Below, in pieces: positions 1 through 5,326 of a stretch of 8,322 nucleotides of DNA (position 1 is its first letter; each line of letters opens with the position of its first letter). The stretch spans positions 1-8,322 of the forward strand of contig VGCB01000089.1 of assembly GCA_016870235.1 (NCBI GenBank). The letters are read 5' to 3'. A program made the translations under genes and the position numbers. Origin of the DNA: Actinomycetota bacterium (lineage in GTDB: Bacteria > Actinomycetota > Thermoleophilia > Gaiellales > Gaiellaceae). The notes below the pieces were generated by a model. The model worked only from the letters and a program-made list of their open reading frames with translations. It did no database searches and had not been told where the DNA came from.

Positions 1-422
1 AGCGGGCGCTTGCGCTCGACCGCGAAGAGGCCCTCGGCTGCGAGCAGGCGCTTCAGGCGCTCGATCGCGGCGAGATGATCGCCGACGCCGATCCGCTCGA
101 CGGTGACCGCACGGAAGGCGAGATCGCCCTTCTGTTCGTAGAGCTCGGCGCGGCCGAGCACGTGCACCTTCTCGCCGTCCGCGATGCCGAGGGCGAGCGC
201 GTCGAAGCGCCGCCGGCTCATTGTCACCCGGAGCGTGGCCCCTCCGCCGGGATCTTTGAGCGTGAGGAACACCGTCGCCCATGCGTCCACCCGCTTGAGC
301 TCGGTCACCTCCCCCTCGACCCAGACCTGCGGAAGCCGGGCGAGCCAGGAGGCGATACCGCCGTTGAACGCCGAGACGGAGAAGACCTTCCGGTCGCCGA
401 CGATCGTGTGCGGGACCTTCAC
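1..422 (-). CDS. xseA: Exonuclease VII large subunit, N-terminal part (runs off the left edge)
   Basis: About 140 codons of XseA are visible. With XseB, XseA degrades single-stranded DNA to oligonucleotides in the cytoplasm during repair. The N-terminal OB-fold that binds single-stranded DNA is clear: an entry segment VFSVSAFNGGIASWLARLPQ, then VWVEGEVTEL, then a strand pair ATVFLTLKD, then LRVTMSRRRF and GEKVHVLGRAELYEQKGDLAF. The fragment ends with LAAIERLKRLLAAEGLF, the helix before the catalytic domain. That domain lies outside the window. I chose GTG at 422 because an in-frame TAG lies 21 bases upstream and a TACGCT -10 box sits 7 bases before the GTG, consistent with a leaderless mRNA. 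xseB is not visible; it would usually lie downstream, beyond position 1. The family call is confident from the ordered OB-fold motifs. Confidence 0.9.
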   Translation of the reverse strand, partial: MKVPHTIVGDRKVFSVSAFNGGIASWLARLPQVWVEGEVTELKRVDAWATVFLTLKDPGGGATLRVTMSRRRFDALALGIADGEKVHVLGRAELYEQKGDLAFRAVTVERIGVGDHLAAIERLKRLLAAEGLFAVERKRP

Positions 423-429
423 GCGGGCC

Positions 430-435
430 AGCGTA
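430..435 (-). promoter_or_regulatory. -10 box of xseA, leaderless layout
   Basis: On the minus strand the hexamer is TACGCT, followed by 7 bases and then the GTG start. This TANNNT-then-start spacing recurs at other genes in the window. I see no clear -35 element. Confidence 0.55.
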
Positions 436-465
436 GCGACCTACCGGGCCGGCCAACAATACGGC

Positions 466-470
466 GGAGG
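466..470 (+). promoter_or_regulatory. Shine-Dalgarno GGAGG for the small gene at 481
   Basis: GGAGG ends 10 bases before GTG 481. The inner ATG at 505 has only a weak GGGA about 5 bases upstream. The site therefore favours the GTG start, giving 76 rather than 68 residues. The spacing is slightly long, so the choice is not certain. Confidence 0.45.
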
Positions 471-480
471 GATCGTCTCA

Positions 481-711
481 GTGACCACGAAGTTCGCGGG
501 AATCATGGCCGAGGTCACCGAGACGACATCACCCTGGCGCGAGGACGAGCAGTCCAAGGTCGAGTCGTGGCGCCTCCACGTCCTGATCGAGGCGGGCTAC
601 CCGCTCTCGCTCGCGGAGCGGCTCGCGGCGAGCGAGGCCGATCTCCACGTCTGCGTCGACCTCGTCCGCGGCGGCTGCCAGCCGACGGTCGCAGCGGAGA
701 TCCTGCTGTAG
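481..711 (+). CDS. Small helical protein of unknown function, divergent from xseA
   Basis: This is a 76-residue product from GTG 481, or 68 residues from ATG 505. I do not recognise a named family. The first 20 or so residues are polar and low in structure. The rest looks like two or three amphipathic helices: SWRLHVLIEAGYPLSLAERL, then ASEADLHVCVDLVRGGC, then QPTVAAEILL. The pattern is of a short helical adaptor with an alternating 'leader helix, AGYP, helix, D.H, helix' layout. It has no membrane segment and no metal site beyond two isolated cysteines. It diverges from xseA across 58 bases, so the two may be co-regulated. Support for being real comes from GGAGG upstream, a clean amphipathic composition, and a stop followed at once by a strong hairpin. 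The upstream extension of this frame overlaps xseA and is not coding. Confidence 0.7.
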   Translation: MTTKFAGIMAEVTETTSPWREDEQSKVESWRLHVLIEAGYPLSLAERLAASEADLHVCVDLVRGGCQPTVAAEILL

Positions 712-718
712 CTTGCTG

Positions 719-777
719 CCGGTCTCTCGCGCGTCTGCCGGGTGCGAGACCGACGTAGCAGACGCGCGAGAGACCGG
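719..777 (+). repeat. Perfect 20-bp stem, 19-base loop hairpin after the small gene
   Basis: Arms 719-738 and 758-777 are exact reverse complements and start 7 bases after the stop codon at 711. The position suits a transcription terminator, but no T-tract follows on either strand. The loop holds GCGAGACC (744-751), a near copy of GCGAGAGACC in the right arm (766-775), so the left arm could pair with either. Its outer end (775-777) is shared with the nested element that follows. Confidence 0.85.
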
Positions 778-847
778 ATCCTGAAGCCGGGAACCTGCGC
801 TTCACTGCGACCCCTCCCCTGCGATCGAGTCTGGCACCGTGCCCGTG

Positions 848-885
848 CCTCTTCCGCGTCTGGCTTCAGCCAGACGCGGAAGAGG
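848..885. repeat. Perfect 18-bp hairpin with a tetraloop
   Basis: CCTCTTCCGCGTCTGGCT at 848-865 is matched exactly by its reverse complement at 868-885. The innermost T-A pair would open, leaving a 4-base TTCA loop on a 17-bp stem. There is no T-tract. It lies inside the 775-964 element. Confidence 0.85.
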
Positions 886-921
886 GCGCGGAAGGGCGAG
901 GTGCAGGACTCGAGTCCCGGA

Positions 922-942
922 GGGGTTCCCTAGGCGAACCCC
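922..942. repeat. 7-bp hairpin inside the nested element
   Basis: GGGGTTC (922-928) pairs with GAACCCC (936-942) around a 7-base loop CCTAGGC. In size it resembles a tRNA T-arm, but no acceptor or anticodon arm surrounds it. Confidence 0.65.
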
Positions 943-961
943 GTTCCCCTGGCTTCAGGAT

Positions 962-1022
962 CCGTCGCTCCGCGGATCCGGTACCTGTTCGAGGCACCTC
1001 CACCGGATCCGCGGAGCGACGG
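962..1022 (-). repeat. Perfect 21-bp stem, 19-base loop hairpin after the coiled-coil gene
   Basis: Arms 962-982 and 1002-1022 are exact reverse complements. On the minus strand the structure begins 8 bases after the stop codon of the coiled-coil gene, mirroring the hairpin at 719-777: same loop length, nearly the same stem length, similar distance from a stop, different sequence. A terminator role fits the position, though no T-tract follows. Confidence 0.85.
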
Positions 1023-1030
1023 CAGAAGAC

Positions 1031-1990
1031 TCAGTCGGAGGACGCGCGGTCGACGCGATCGCGGGTCGAGTGGGCGCCGCCGGGGGCGACCAGGACGGCG
1101 AGCCCCTCGCGCGCGAGGAGGTCGACGGTGCGGTCGAGCTCCCGTGAGAGCGACGTCACCGCCTGCTCCCGGATCTCGCGCAGCCGCTCGTCGAAGGCCT
1201 GGCTCGCGACCTGGACGTGCCGTTCGATCTCGCGCTCGGTGATGCGGTCGAGGCGCTCCGACTGGCGTCGCTCCCACTCGACGAGCATCACGTCGATGCG
1301 CGCGCGGACGTCGGTCTCGGTCTTCTCGATCGCGTCCGCGATCGCCGCCTCCCGCGTGCGGAGCCGTTCGGTGATCTCCTCCACCGCCCGGCGCCGCTCG
1401 ACCGTGTGGGCCTCGAGTTCGTCGAGCGCCTCGGTCACGGCCTGACCGGCGGCCCGCTCGAGCTCCTCGCGCAGCCGGAGAACGACGCGACGCTGCTCGT
1501 CCGCCGTCGAGCCGAGCTCGACCGCCTCTGCCTCGATCCGGTGCATCACCTCCCCGAGCGCCTGCTTGCACCGCTGCTCGAGGGCCTGGATCTGCTGCTC
1601 GAAGTGCCGCTGGCCGCGATCGAGATCGTCCGTGAAGCCGCGCAGCCGCTCCTCGAGTCGGCGTTCGACCGCGCTCAGCGACTCGAGGAACCCGGCGGTC
1701 GCGACGCGCTCGCGCTCGGCGAAGACGGCGCGACGCTCCTCGTTCAGGCGCCGCTCCTCGGCCGCGATCTCGGACGCGTTCTGGGCGCGCTCCCGCGCGA
1801 GCACGCGACGGATCTCCTCCGTGTGCGCGGACGTCCCCTCGTCGATCTCGGCCCGCAGACGCCTGCCCGCCTCCTCGATCAGGGCGTTGGCGTCGCCGAG
1901 CCGTCCCCGCGAGCGCTGGTAGGCGAGAACGACGGCGACGAGCGCCGCGACGGCTGCTCCGAGCAGGGCCGCGAGGACCGCGACGAGCAT
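1031..1990 (-). CDS. Membrane-anchored coiled-coil protein of unknown function
   Basis: The product has 319 residues. Residues 2-24 form one hydrophobic segment rich in Ala, Val and Leu, then basic YQRSRGR, which suggests an N-terminal anchor with the rest in the cytoplasm. Residues 30 to about 295 are almost wholly charged heptad-like helix with long Glu/Arg runs, for example EIAAEERRLNEERR and EREIERHVQVASQAFDERL. No catalytic motif is visible. The N-terminal layout resembles RmuC and other anchored coiled-coil scaffolds, but the RmuC nuclease domain is absent, so I do not use that name. The ATG start is supported by TAGGGT 6 bases upstream. It follows the UbiA-like gene by 24 bases but probably has its own promoter. 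It ends 8 bases before a 21-bp-stem hairpin. Coding status is secure; function is open. Confidence 0.85.
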   Translation of the reverse strand: MLVAVLAALLGAAVAALVAVVLAYQRSRGRLGDANALIEEAGRRLRAEIDEGTSAHTEEIRRVLARERAQNASEIAAEERRLNEERRAVFAERERVATAGFLESLSAVERRLEERLRGFTDDLDRGQRHFEQQIQALEQRCKQALGEVMHRIEAEAVELGSTADEQRRVVLRLREELERAAGQAVTEALDELEAHTVERRRAVEEITERLRTREAAIADAIEKTETDVRARIDVMLVEWERRQSERLDRITEREIERHVQVASQAFDERLREIREQAVTSLSRELDRTVDLLAREGLAVLVAPGGAHSTRDRVDRASSD

Positions 1991-1996
1991 GGCGGA

Positions 1997-2002
1997 ACCC
2001 TA
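1997..2002 (-). promoter_or_regulatory. -10 box of the coiled-coil gene, leaderless layout
   Basis: The minus strand reads TAGGGT, 6 bases, then ATG. The gap to the upstream gene is only 24 bases, so this would be an internal operon promoter. Confidence 0.5.
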
Positions 2003-2014
2003 ACCGCCCCGGGG

Positions 2015-2740
2015 TCACTCGGCGAGCCGCGCGAGCGCGAGCGCAGTTGCGCCGGCAATCGTCGCCGCCGTCAGCAGCCGCAGCGCCGCCTCGGGCGCCT
2101 CGGCCAGCGTCTCGCGCGTCAACGGGATGCGGCTGCCGTCGATGAGCTCGGCGTGCCCTGCGACGTCCGTGATCGAGCGCCTCGCCCGGCGGGCAGAGGT
2201 CGAGAGCCGCCGCTGGGTGAGCGAGAGGAGCGTCGCGGCCGCCGCCCCGGCCGCGGTCTCGAGTCGCACGCGCCCGGTGACGGCGACGTACGCCGTGACG
2301 ACCGGGAACGCGCCCCACGCGAGCGCGAACCAGAGATCGGTGTGGAACCGGCCGCCGAAGAGCTCGAGGTTGTAGGCGGGAACGAGAAACGCCCCCACCG
2401 CGACGAGCGGGAGGATCCACCAGGAGAAGCGCGCCGCGACGACGACGCCGATCGCGCAGGCGCCCGCGAGCGACGTCACCGCGAGCCCGGCCAGCACGGG
2501 CGAGGGGATCGACGTCTCGAGCGGCCGGCCCGCGAGCTCGTCGAGCGCGTGCGCGGCGATCCCCATCGCGAGGAAGAACGCGGCCACCGTCAGCCCGAGG
2601 CGCCCCCAGTCGGGCTGCGCGGCGAGGCACCCGCCGGCGACCACGTACGACAGGTGCCAGGCCGTGTACGGCAGGTGGAGCAGCGTGACGGCCTCGCGGG
2701 TCCGCCCCGGGCCGAGGGCGTACCAGGCTGGCCGCGTCAC
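2015..2740 (-). CDS. UbiA-superfamily-like integral membrane protein (possible prenyltransferase)
   Basis: The product has 241 residues with about six or seven hydrophobic segments, shorter than most UbiA enzymes (about 280-300 residues). UbiA enzymes attach isoprenoid chains to aromatic acceptors in the membrane. The visible likeness lies in HALDELAGRPLET near residues 64-76, at the place of the first Asp-rich loop (NDxxDxxxD in the family), and in AYNLELFGGRFHTD followed by LWFALAWGAFPVVTAYVAVTG-type helices. The first loop keeps only the DE pair, so the usual magnesium-diphosphate site is reduced. GTG at 2740 overlaps the methyltransferase stop by 4 bases (GTGA), so the two are translationally coupled. 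The pairing with a UbiE/MenG-like enzyme suggests quinone or isoprenoid lipid metabolism; this is inference. It could instead be an inactive UbiA relative or a UbiA-like membrane protein of other function. Confidence 0.65.
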   Translation of the reverse strand: MTRPAWYALGPGRTREAVTLLHLPYTAWHLSYVVAGGCLAAQPDWGRLGLTVAAFFLAMGIAAHALDELAGRPLETSIPSPVLAGLAVTSLAGACAIGVVVAARFSWWILPLVAVGAFLVPAYNLELFGGRFHTDLWFALAWGAFPVVTAYVAVTGRVRLETAAGAAAATLLSLTQRRLSTSARRARRSITDVAGHAELIDGSRIPLTRETLAEAPEAALRLLTAATIAGATALALARLAE

Positions 2741-3426
2741 GGCGCCCTCGTCCCCCAGACGACGATGCCGCCGCCGAGGCTCAGCCGCTCGGCGCGGACG
2801 TCCGCGATCCCGGCCTCGCGCCAGAGCTGCAGGAGCGCCGGCTCCGGGAGCCCGCGCCAGAACGACGTGATCGAAGGGCCGAGGAACCGGCCGACGTCGT
2901 ACCACGCCCGCGACACGAGCCGGCCCGCCGCCGGCAGGACGAGGCGCACGTACAGCTCCCAGAGCGGCCGCCAGACCCCGTGCGGGACGGCGAACTCGAC
3001 CATCGCGATCGTCCCGCCCGGCCGCACGACCCGCGCGAGCTCGCGCAGCGTCCCGCCCGGGTCGTCGACGTAGCGGAGGAGGTACGTGAACGTGAGGTGA
3101 TCGAAGGTGGCGTCGGGGAAGGGGATCGCGGTCGCGCTCGCCTCGACGAGCTCCACCGCGCCGCCGAGCCGGTCGGCGGCGACGGCGAGCATCCCTCGGC
3201 TCTGGTCGAGGCCGGTAACGCGGAAGCCGCGGTCGAGCAGTCGCGCGGCGACGAGCCCCGTCCCGGTGGCGACGTCGAGGACGTGGCCGCCGTCCACCGG
3301 CAGGCGCGAGACGAGGAAGCGCCGCCAGCGCGGGTCCTGTCCGAAGGAGAGGGTGGCGCCGACCCGGTCGTAGGTCGCGCCGAGCGGCGCGAACAGGTCG
3401 AGCGCGTGCCGGGTGCGGGCGGACAT
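2737..3426 (-). CDS. SAM-dependent methyltransferase of the UbiE/MenG type
   Basis: The product has 229 residues, close to the family length of about 230. MenG/UbiE methylate the quinone ring late in menaquinone or ubiquinone synthesis. Residues 10-40 match the family entry (YDRVGATLSFGQDPRWRRFLV). Residues 49-57 hold SAM motif I, LDVATGTG. An acidic LDQSRGM follows at motif II, DHLTFTYLLRYVDD at the middle motif, and LARVVRPGGTIAMVEF at the conserved 'RPGG' strand. The C-terminus (SITSFWRGLPEPALLQLWREAG, then LSLGGGIVVWGTR) matches the UbiE end with its GGI strand. ATG 3426 lies 18 bases from the divergent gene's GTG. A weak CAGGAT lies 7 bases upstream and could be a -10. The class I methyltransferase call is firm and UbiE-like is likely, but the substrate is not proven, so no symbol is given. 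Confidence 0.82.
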   Translation of the reverse strand: MSARTRHALDLFAPLGATYDRVGATLSFGQDPRWRRFLVSRLPVDGGHVLDVATGTGLVAARLLDRGFRVTGLDQSRGMLAVAADRLGGAVELVEASATAIPFPDATFDHLTFTYLLRYVDDPGGTLRELARVVRPGGTIAMVEFAVPHGVWRPLWELYVRLVLPAAGRLVSRAWYDVGRFLGPSITSFWRGLPEPALLQLWREAGIADVRAERLSLGGGIVVWGTRAP

Positions 3427-3432
3427 CTGCCG

Positions 3433-3438
3433 TATCCT
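3433..3438 (+). promoter_or_regulatory. -10 box TATCCT of the 3445 gene in an 18-base divergent intergenic gap
   Basis: TATCCT is followed by 6 bases and GTG 3445. The same bases read on the minus strand give CAGGAT (3439-3434), 7 bases from the methyltransferase ATG. The two start sites would thus share one overlapping core, so RNA polymerase could serve only one direction at a time. The plus-strand box is good; the minus-strand box is weak. Confidence 0.55.
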
Positions 3439-3444
3439 GGCACG

Positions 3445-3993
3445 GTGGGGCTCGCGGCAGAGATCGAGCGCATCGCCGGGCTCCTCGACTTCTCGGGCGC
3501 CGAGCTGACCGGCATCCTCGCCTCCGAGCCGGCGCCCGGGGAGCGGCTCTACCTGTGCGCGTTCGCGGCGGCCGACGGGGCACGGTCGTGGCTCGTCGTC
3601 GATGCGGACGGCGGCCAGGTCGCCGATCGCCGTCGCGTCCGGGAGGCCGTCTGGACGGCAGCGCTCTGCGAGGTCGCCGGGGATCTCGCCTTCCCGGGCG
3701 ATCTCGAGGAGCTCCGGGCGCACCTCCTCCAGGTGCGGATGCTCGAGGCGCCACCCGGGATCGAGGAGGCGGAGGCCGCTGCGCTCGCCCTCGAGCGGAC
3801 GCTGGGCGCTCCGCCGGAGCTCGCCACGCCGGAACGCCTGGACGAGATCGGTGCCGCGGCGCGCCGGCTCGAGACGGCCCTCGACCCCACCCGCCCGTCC
3901 GCGTTCGCCGGCGCCATGCAGGCCGCGCACGCCACGGTCGAGGAGCTCGCGAGCGAGGTCGAGAGCGCGTACCGGCTCCCGCTCGTGGACTGA
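3445..3993 (+). CDS. Unrecognised 182-residue soluble protein
   Basis: I recognise no family. The N-terminal half (residues 1 to about 90) looks alpha/beta: a helix LAAEIERIAGLLDFSGAELTG, then LYLCAFAAADGARSWLVVDADG, a strand-turn-strand unit, then a helix WTAALCEVAGDLAF. The C-terminal half is helical and rich in Ala, Glu and Leu, with Pro-rich turns at APPELATPE and LDPTRPSAF. There is no signal peptide, membrane segment or metal motif. GTG 3445 was chosen because TATCCT stands 6 bases upstream and the frame further upstream lies antisense to the methyltransferase. The next gene starts 23 bases after its stop with its own -10 box, so the two may be separately or jointly expressed. Confidence 0.8.
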   Translation: MGLAAEIERIAGLLDFSGAELTGILASEPAPGERLYLCAFAAADGARSWLVVDADGGQVADRRRVREAVWTAALCEVAGDLAFPGDLEELRAHLLQVRMLEAPPGIEEAEAAALALERTLGAPPELATPERLDEIGAAARRLETALDPTRPSAFAGAMQAAHATVEELASEVESAYRLPLVD

Positions 3994-4004
3994 CCGCGGC
4001 GCGG

Positions 4005-4010
4005 TACGCT
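4005..4010 (+). promoter_or_regulatory. -10 box TACGCT of the 4017 gene, leaderless layout
   Basis: TACGCT is followed by GCGCCC and then ATG 4017. No Shine-Dalgarno sequence lies in the 23-base gap, which supports leaderless translation. Confidence 0.55.
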
Positions 4011-4016
4011 GCGCCC

Positions 4017-4310
4017 ATGGAGGGCGGAGGCTTCTTCCCGTTCGGCGGTGACCCGGAGGATCTCCTGCGCGGCCTCAAGGAGTTCGCCGAGCAGCAGGCC
4101 GAGGGAGTCAAGGAGGCGCAGCGCGAGCAGTACGCGACCCTGACCCTGAACACCGCGGTCGAGCTGACGAAGGCGGCGGTCGCGCAGATCACGCCGGCCG
4201 GCGGGCCGGACGAGCAGGCGATGCAGATGCGCGACGCCGTCCGCGTGATCTTCCCCGAGGCGGTCGCGCTCGTCAGCGCTGCCCGTCAGGGCTTCATGCG
4301 GTCTCCGTAG
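4017..4310 (+). CDS. Small helical protein of unknown function, 97 residues
   Basis: I do not recognise this family. The N-terminus is a Gly/Phe-rich MEGGGFFPFGGDPEDLL, followed by a long amphipathic helix (LKEFAEQQAEGVKEAQREQ), a second helix with TLNTAVELTKAAVAQI, a Gly-Pro turn (TPAGGPDEQ) and a final helix (FPEAVALVSAARQGFM). There are no cysteines and no membrane segment. The phasin-like or chaperone-like alternation of Ala, Glu and Lys is compatible with a coiled or bundle-forming protein, but that is speculative. The ATG start is supported by TACGCT 6 bases upstream. It is convergent with the enoyl reductase gene across a 272-base gap. Confidence 0.75.
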   Translation: MEGGGFFPFGGDPEDLLRGLKEFAEQQAEGVKEAQREQYATLTLNTAVELTKAAVAQITPAGGPDEQAMQMRDAVRVIFPEAVALVSAARQGFMRSP

Positions 4311-4392
4311 GCGCGTCGCGCCGAGTGACGAGACGTCGCCGGTGACGCAGCTCGGCAGCGCGAGCGCGATCGGTCAGCGATGCAGCCAACCC

Positions 4393-4547
4393 GCGCCTGT
4401 GGAGAACCCGCGTTGCCAACCTGTTGCAGTCCCCGTCTCAACGAGTCCACAGGCGCCGGGCCCGAGCCCGTCGACGCCTTGCCGATCCACGGCCCTGCCC
4501 GTTCTCGCACCTGTGGAAAACCGGTGTCAAACACCGGTTGTGGACAA
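4393..4547. other. Cluster of DnaA-box-like sequences between convergent genes
   Basis: Three near-consensus 9-mers are present: TGTGGAGAA at 4398-4406, TGTGGAAAA at 4512-4520 and TGTGGACAA at 4539-4547. The last is the reverse complement of TTGTCCACA, the actinobacterial DnaA-box consensus. A weaker GAGTCCACA lies at 4443-4451 on the other orientation. GCGCCTGTGGA (4393-4403) and TCCACAGGCGC (4446-4456) form an exact 11-bp inverted repeat with a 42-base loop. The rest of the 272-base gap shows no gene. The sites fit DnaA binding, as an origin part or a titration/reactivation locus, but dnaA and dnaN are not here. An unrelated regulator with a CCTGTGGA-type site is also possible. Confidence 0.45.
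4519..4539. repeat. 9-bp palindrome bridging two DnaA-like boxes
   Basis: AACCGGTGT (4519-4527) and ACACCGGTT (4531-4539) pair exactly around CAA. The hairpin exactly fills the space between TGTGGAAAA and TGTGGACAA. It has no T-tract and could be a weak terminator or a protein-binding palindrome. Confidence 0.7.
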
Positions 4548-4582
4548 CGCGGCGGCGGAACGGGTGAGAGGGCGAGCCTTCG

Positions 4583-5326
4583 TCAGTCCCCGCGCGATCC
4601 GATCGCGATCGAGAACCCCCCGTCGATCACGATCGTCTGACCCCTGATCATCTCCGCTCCGTCCGAGCAGAGGAACGAGACGGCAGCGGCGACGTCGGCG
4701 GGAGCGACCAGGCGGCCCGCCGGGTTGGCGCCGCCGAAGGCGCGCATCTCGTCCCGGTTCGGGAAGTACCGGAGCGCGTCGGTGTCGACGACGCCCGCGG
4801 AGACGCCGTTGACGCGGACACCTGGAGCAAGCTCGACGGCGAGGTAGCGGATCAATGCCTCGAGCGCCGCCTTCGAAGTGCCGACGAGCGTGTAGTTGTC
4901 GAGCACGAGGTGCGAGCCCAGGCTCGAGATCCCGACGATCGCGGAGCCGGCCGGCATCGTCGGCGCTACCGCGCGAGCCAGCGCCAGGAGCGCGCGCGCG
5001 TTCGCGCCCATCGTCCAGTCCCAGTGCTTGTCCTCGGTCTCGAGCGCCGGCCGGATCACGCCGGTGGCGGCGTTGTGGACGAGGACGTCGATCGGTCCGA
5101 TCGCGGCGATCTCCGCCACCGTCCTCCCGCTCGAGATGTTGCCGCGAACGAGAACAGGCTCCGCGCCGGCTGCGCGCAGCGCCTCCGCGGTCTCCTCCGC
5201 CTGGACGTCGGAGCGGAAGTAGCCGATCCCGACGCGAGCGGCGCCGTCGCGCGCGAGGCGAAGCGCGATCTCCCTACCGATGCCGCGGGACCCGCCGGTG
5301 ACGAACGCCGTGGCGCCGGGCCTCAC
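4583..5326 (-). CDS. fabL: FabL-type enoyl-[acyl-carrier-protein] reductase (NADPH), SDR fold
   Basis: The product has 247 residues, near the length of Bacillus FabL. It would reduce the trans-2-enoyl-ACP double bond in the last step of the type II fatty-acid elongation cycle, in the cytoplasm. The Rossmann motif TGGSRGIG is at residues 10-17, VLVHNAA at 81-87, and ISS before the active site near 133-135. The catalytic pair is Y145 and K152 in NYTLVGTSK, the YxxxxxxK spacing of enoyl reductases rather than the YxxxK of ordinary SDRs. The stretch SKAALEALIRYLAVELAP, then DTDALRYFPNRDEM and MIRGQTIVIDGG, closely follows what I know of FabL. GTG 5326 overlaps the upstream stop as GTGA, and starting there gives a normal short SDR N-terminus. 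No Shine-Dalgarno is visible, so coupling is likely. In vivo it could act on a non-ACP enoyl thioester. Confidence 0.85.
   Translation of the reverse strand: MRPGATAFVTGGSRGIGREIALRLARDGAARVGIGYFRSDVQAEETAEALRAAGAEPVLVRGNISSGRTVAEIAAIGPIDVLVHNAATGVIRPALETEDKHWDWTMGANARALLALARAVAPTMPAGSAIVGISSLGSHLVLDNYTLVGTSKAALEALIRYLAVELAPGVRVNGVSAGVVDTDALRYFPNRDEMRAFGGANPAGRLVAPADVAAAVSFLCSDGAEMIRGQTIVIDGGFSIAIGSRGD

Larger units (their letters stand above)
775..964. repeat. 190-bp nested inverted-repeat element
   Basis: Ends 775-788 (CGGATCCTGAAGCC) and 951-964 (GGCTTCAGGATCCG) are exact inverted repeats. After a 2-base bulge, the pairing continues for 6 more bases: GGGAAC at 789-794 with GTTCCC at 943-948. 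Inside are two further hairpins (848-885 and 922-942), a 12-bp palindrome GGACTCGAGTCC (906-917), a palindrome GGCACCGTGCC (833-843), and an 8-bp long-range pair ACCCCTCC/GGAGGGGT (810-817 with 919-926). No open frame in it looks coding. It could be a transposase-less (MITE-like) repeat, a structured RNA, or a bidirectional terminator complex. The pairing is directly visible; the role is unknown. Confidence 0.7.

Noticed and set aside
719..777. Classical intrinsic terminator
   Set aside because: The stem and position fit, but no T-tract follows on either strand, so it is listed as a hairpin repeat with a possible terminator role.
900..945. tRNA-like T-arm (GGGGTTC...GAACCCC)
   Set aside because: No acceptor stem, D-arm or anticodon arm can be placed around it, and the loop is not TTCRANY-like.
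711..1030. CRISPR array or transposon with its own transposase
   Set aside because: The repeats are inverted pairs of different sequence, not direct repeats with spacers, and no transposase frame is present.
930..2630. A 566-codon minus-strand open frame over the coiled-coil and UbiA-like genes
   Set aside because: It has extreme Arg/Ala/Gly composition with no motif, and it competes with two well-formed genes in another frame.
1217..3073. A 618-codon plus-strand open frame
   Set aside because: It lies antisense to three supported minus-strand genes and has low-complexity Arg/Glu/Pro composition typical of high-GC antisense frames.
4311..4582. Full chromosomal origin
   Set aside because: No dnaA, dnaN, rpmH or clear AT-rich unwinding stretch is seen; only the DnaA-like boxes support it, so it is reported as a box cluster.
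4342..4647. Plus-strand open frame of about 100 codons across the DnaA-box gap
   Set aside because: It has Ser/Arg/Pro-rich composition, no start signal, runs into the 3' end of fabL antisense, and is explained by high GC.
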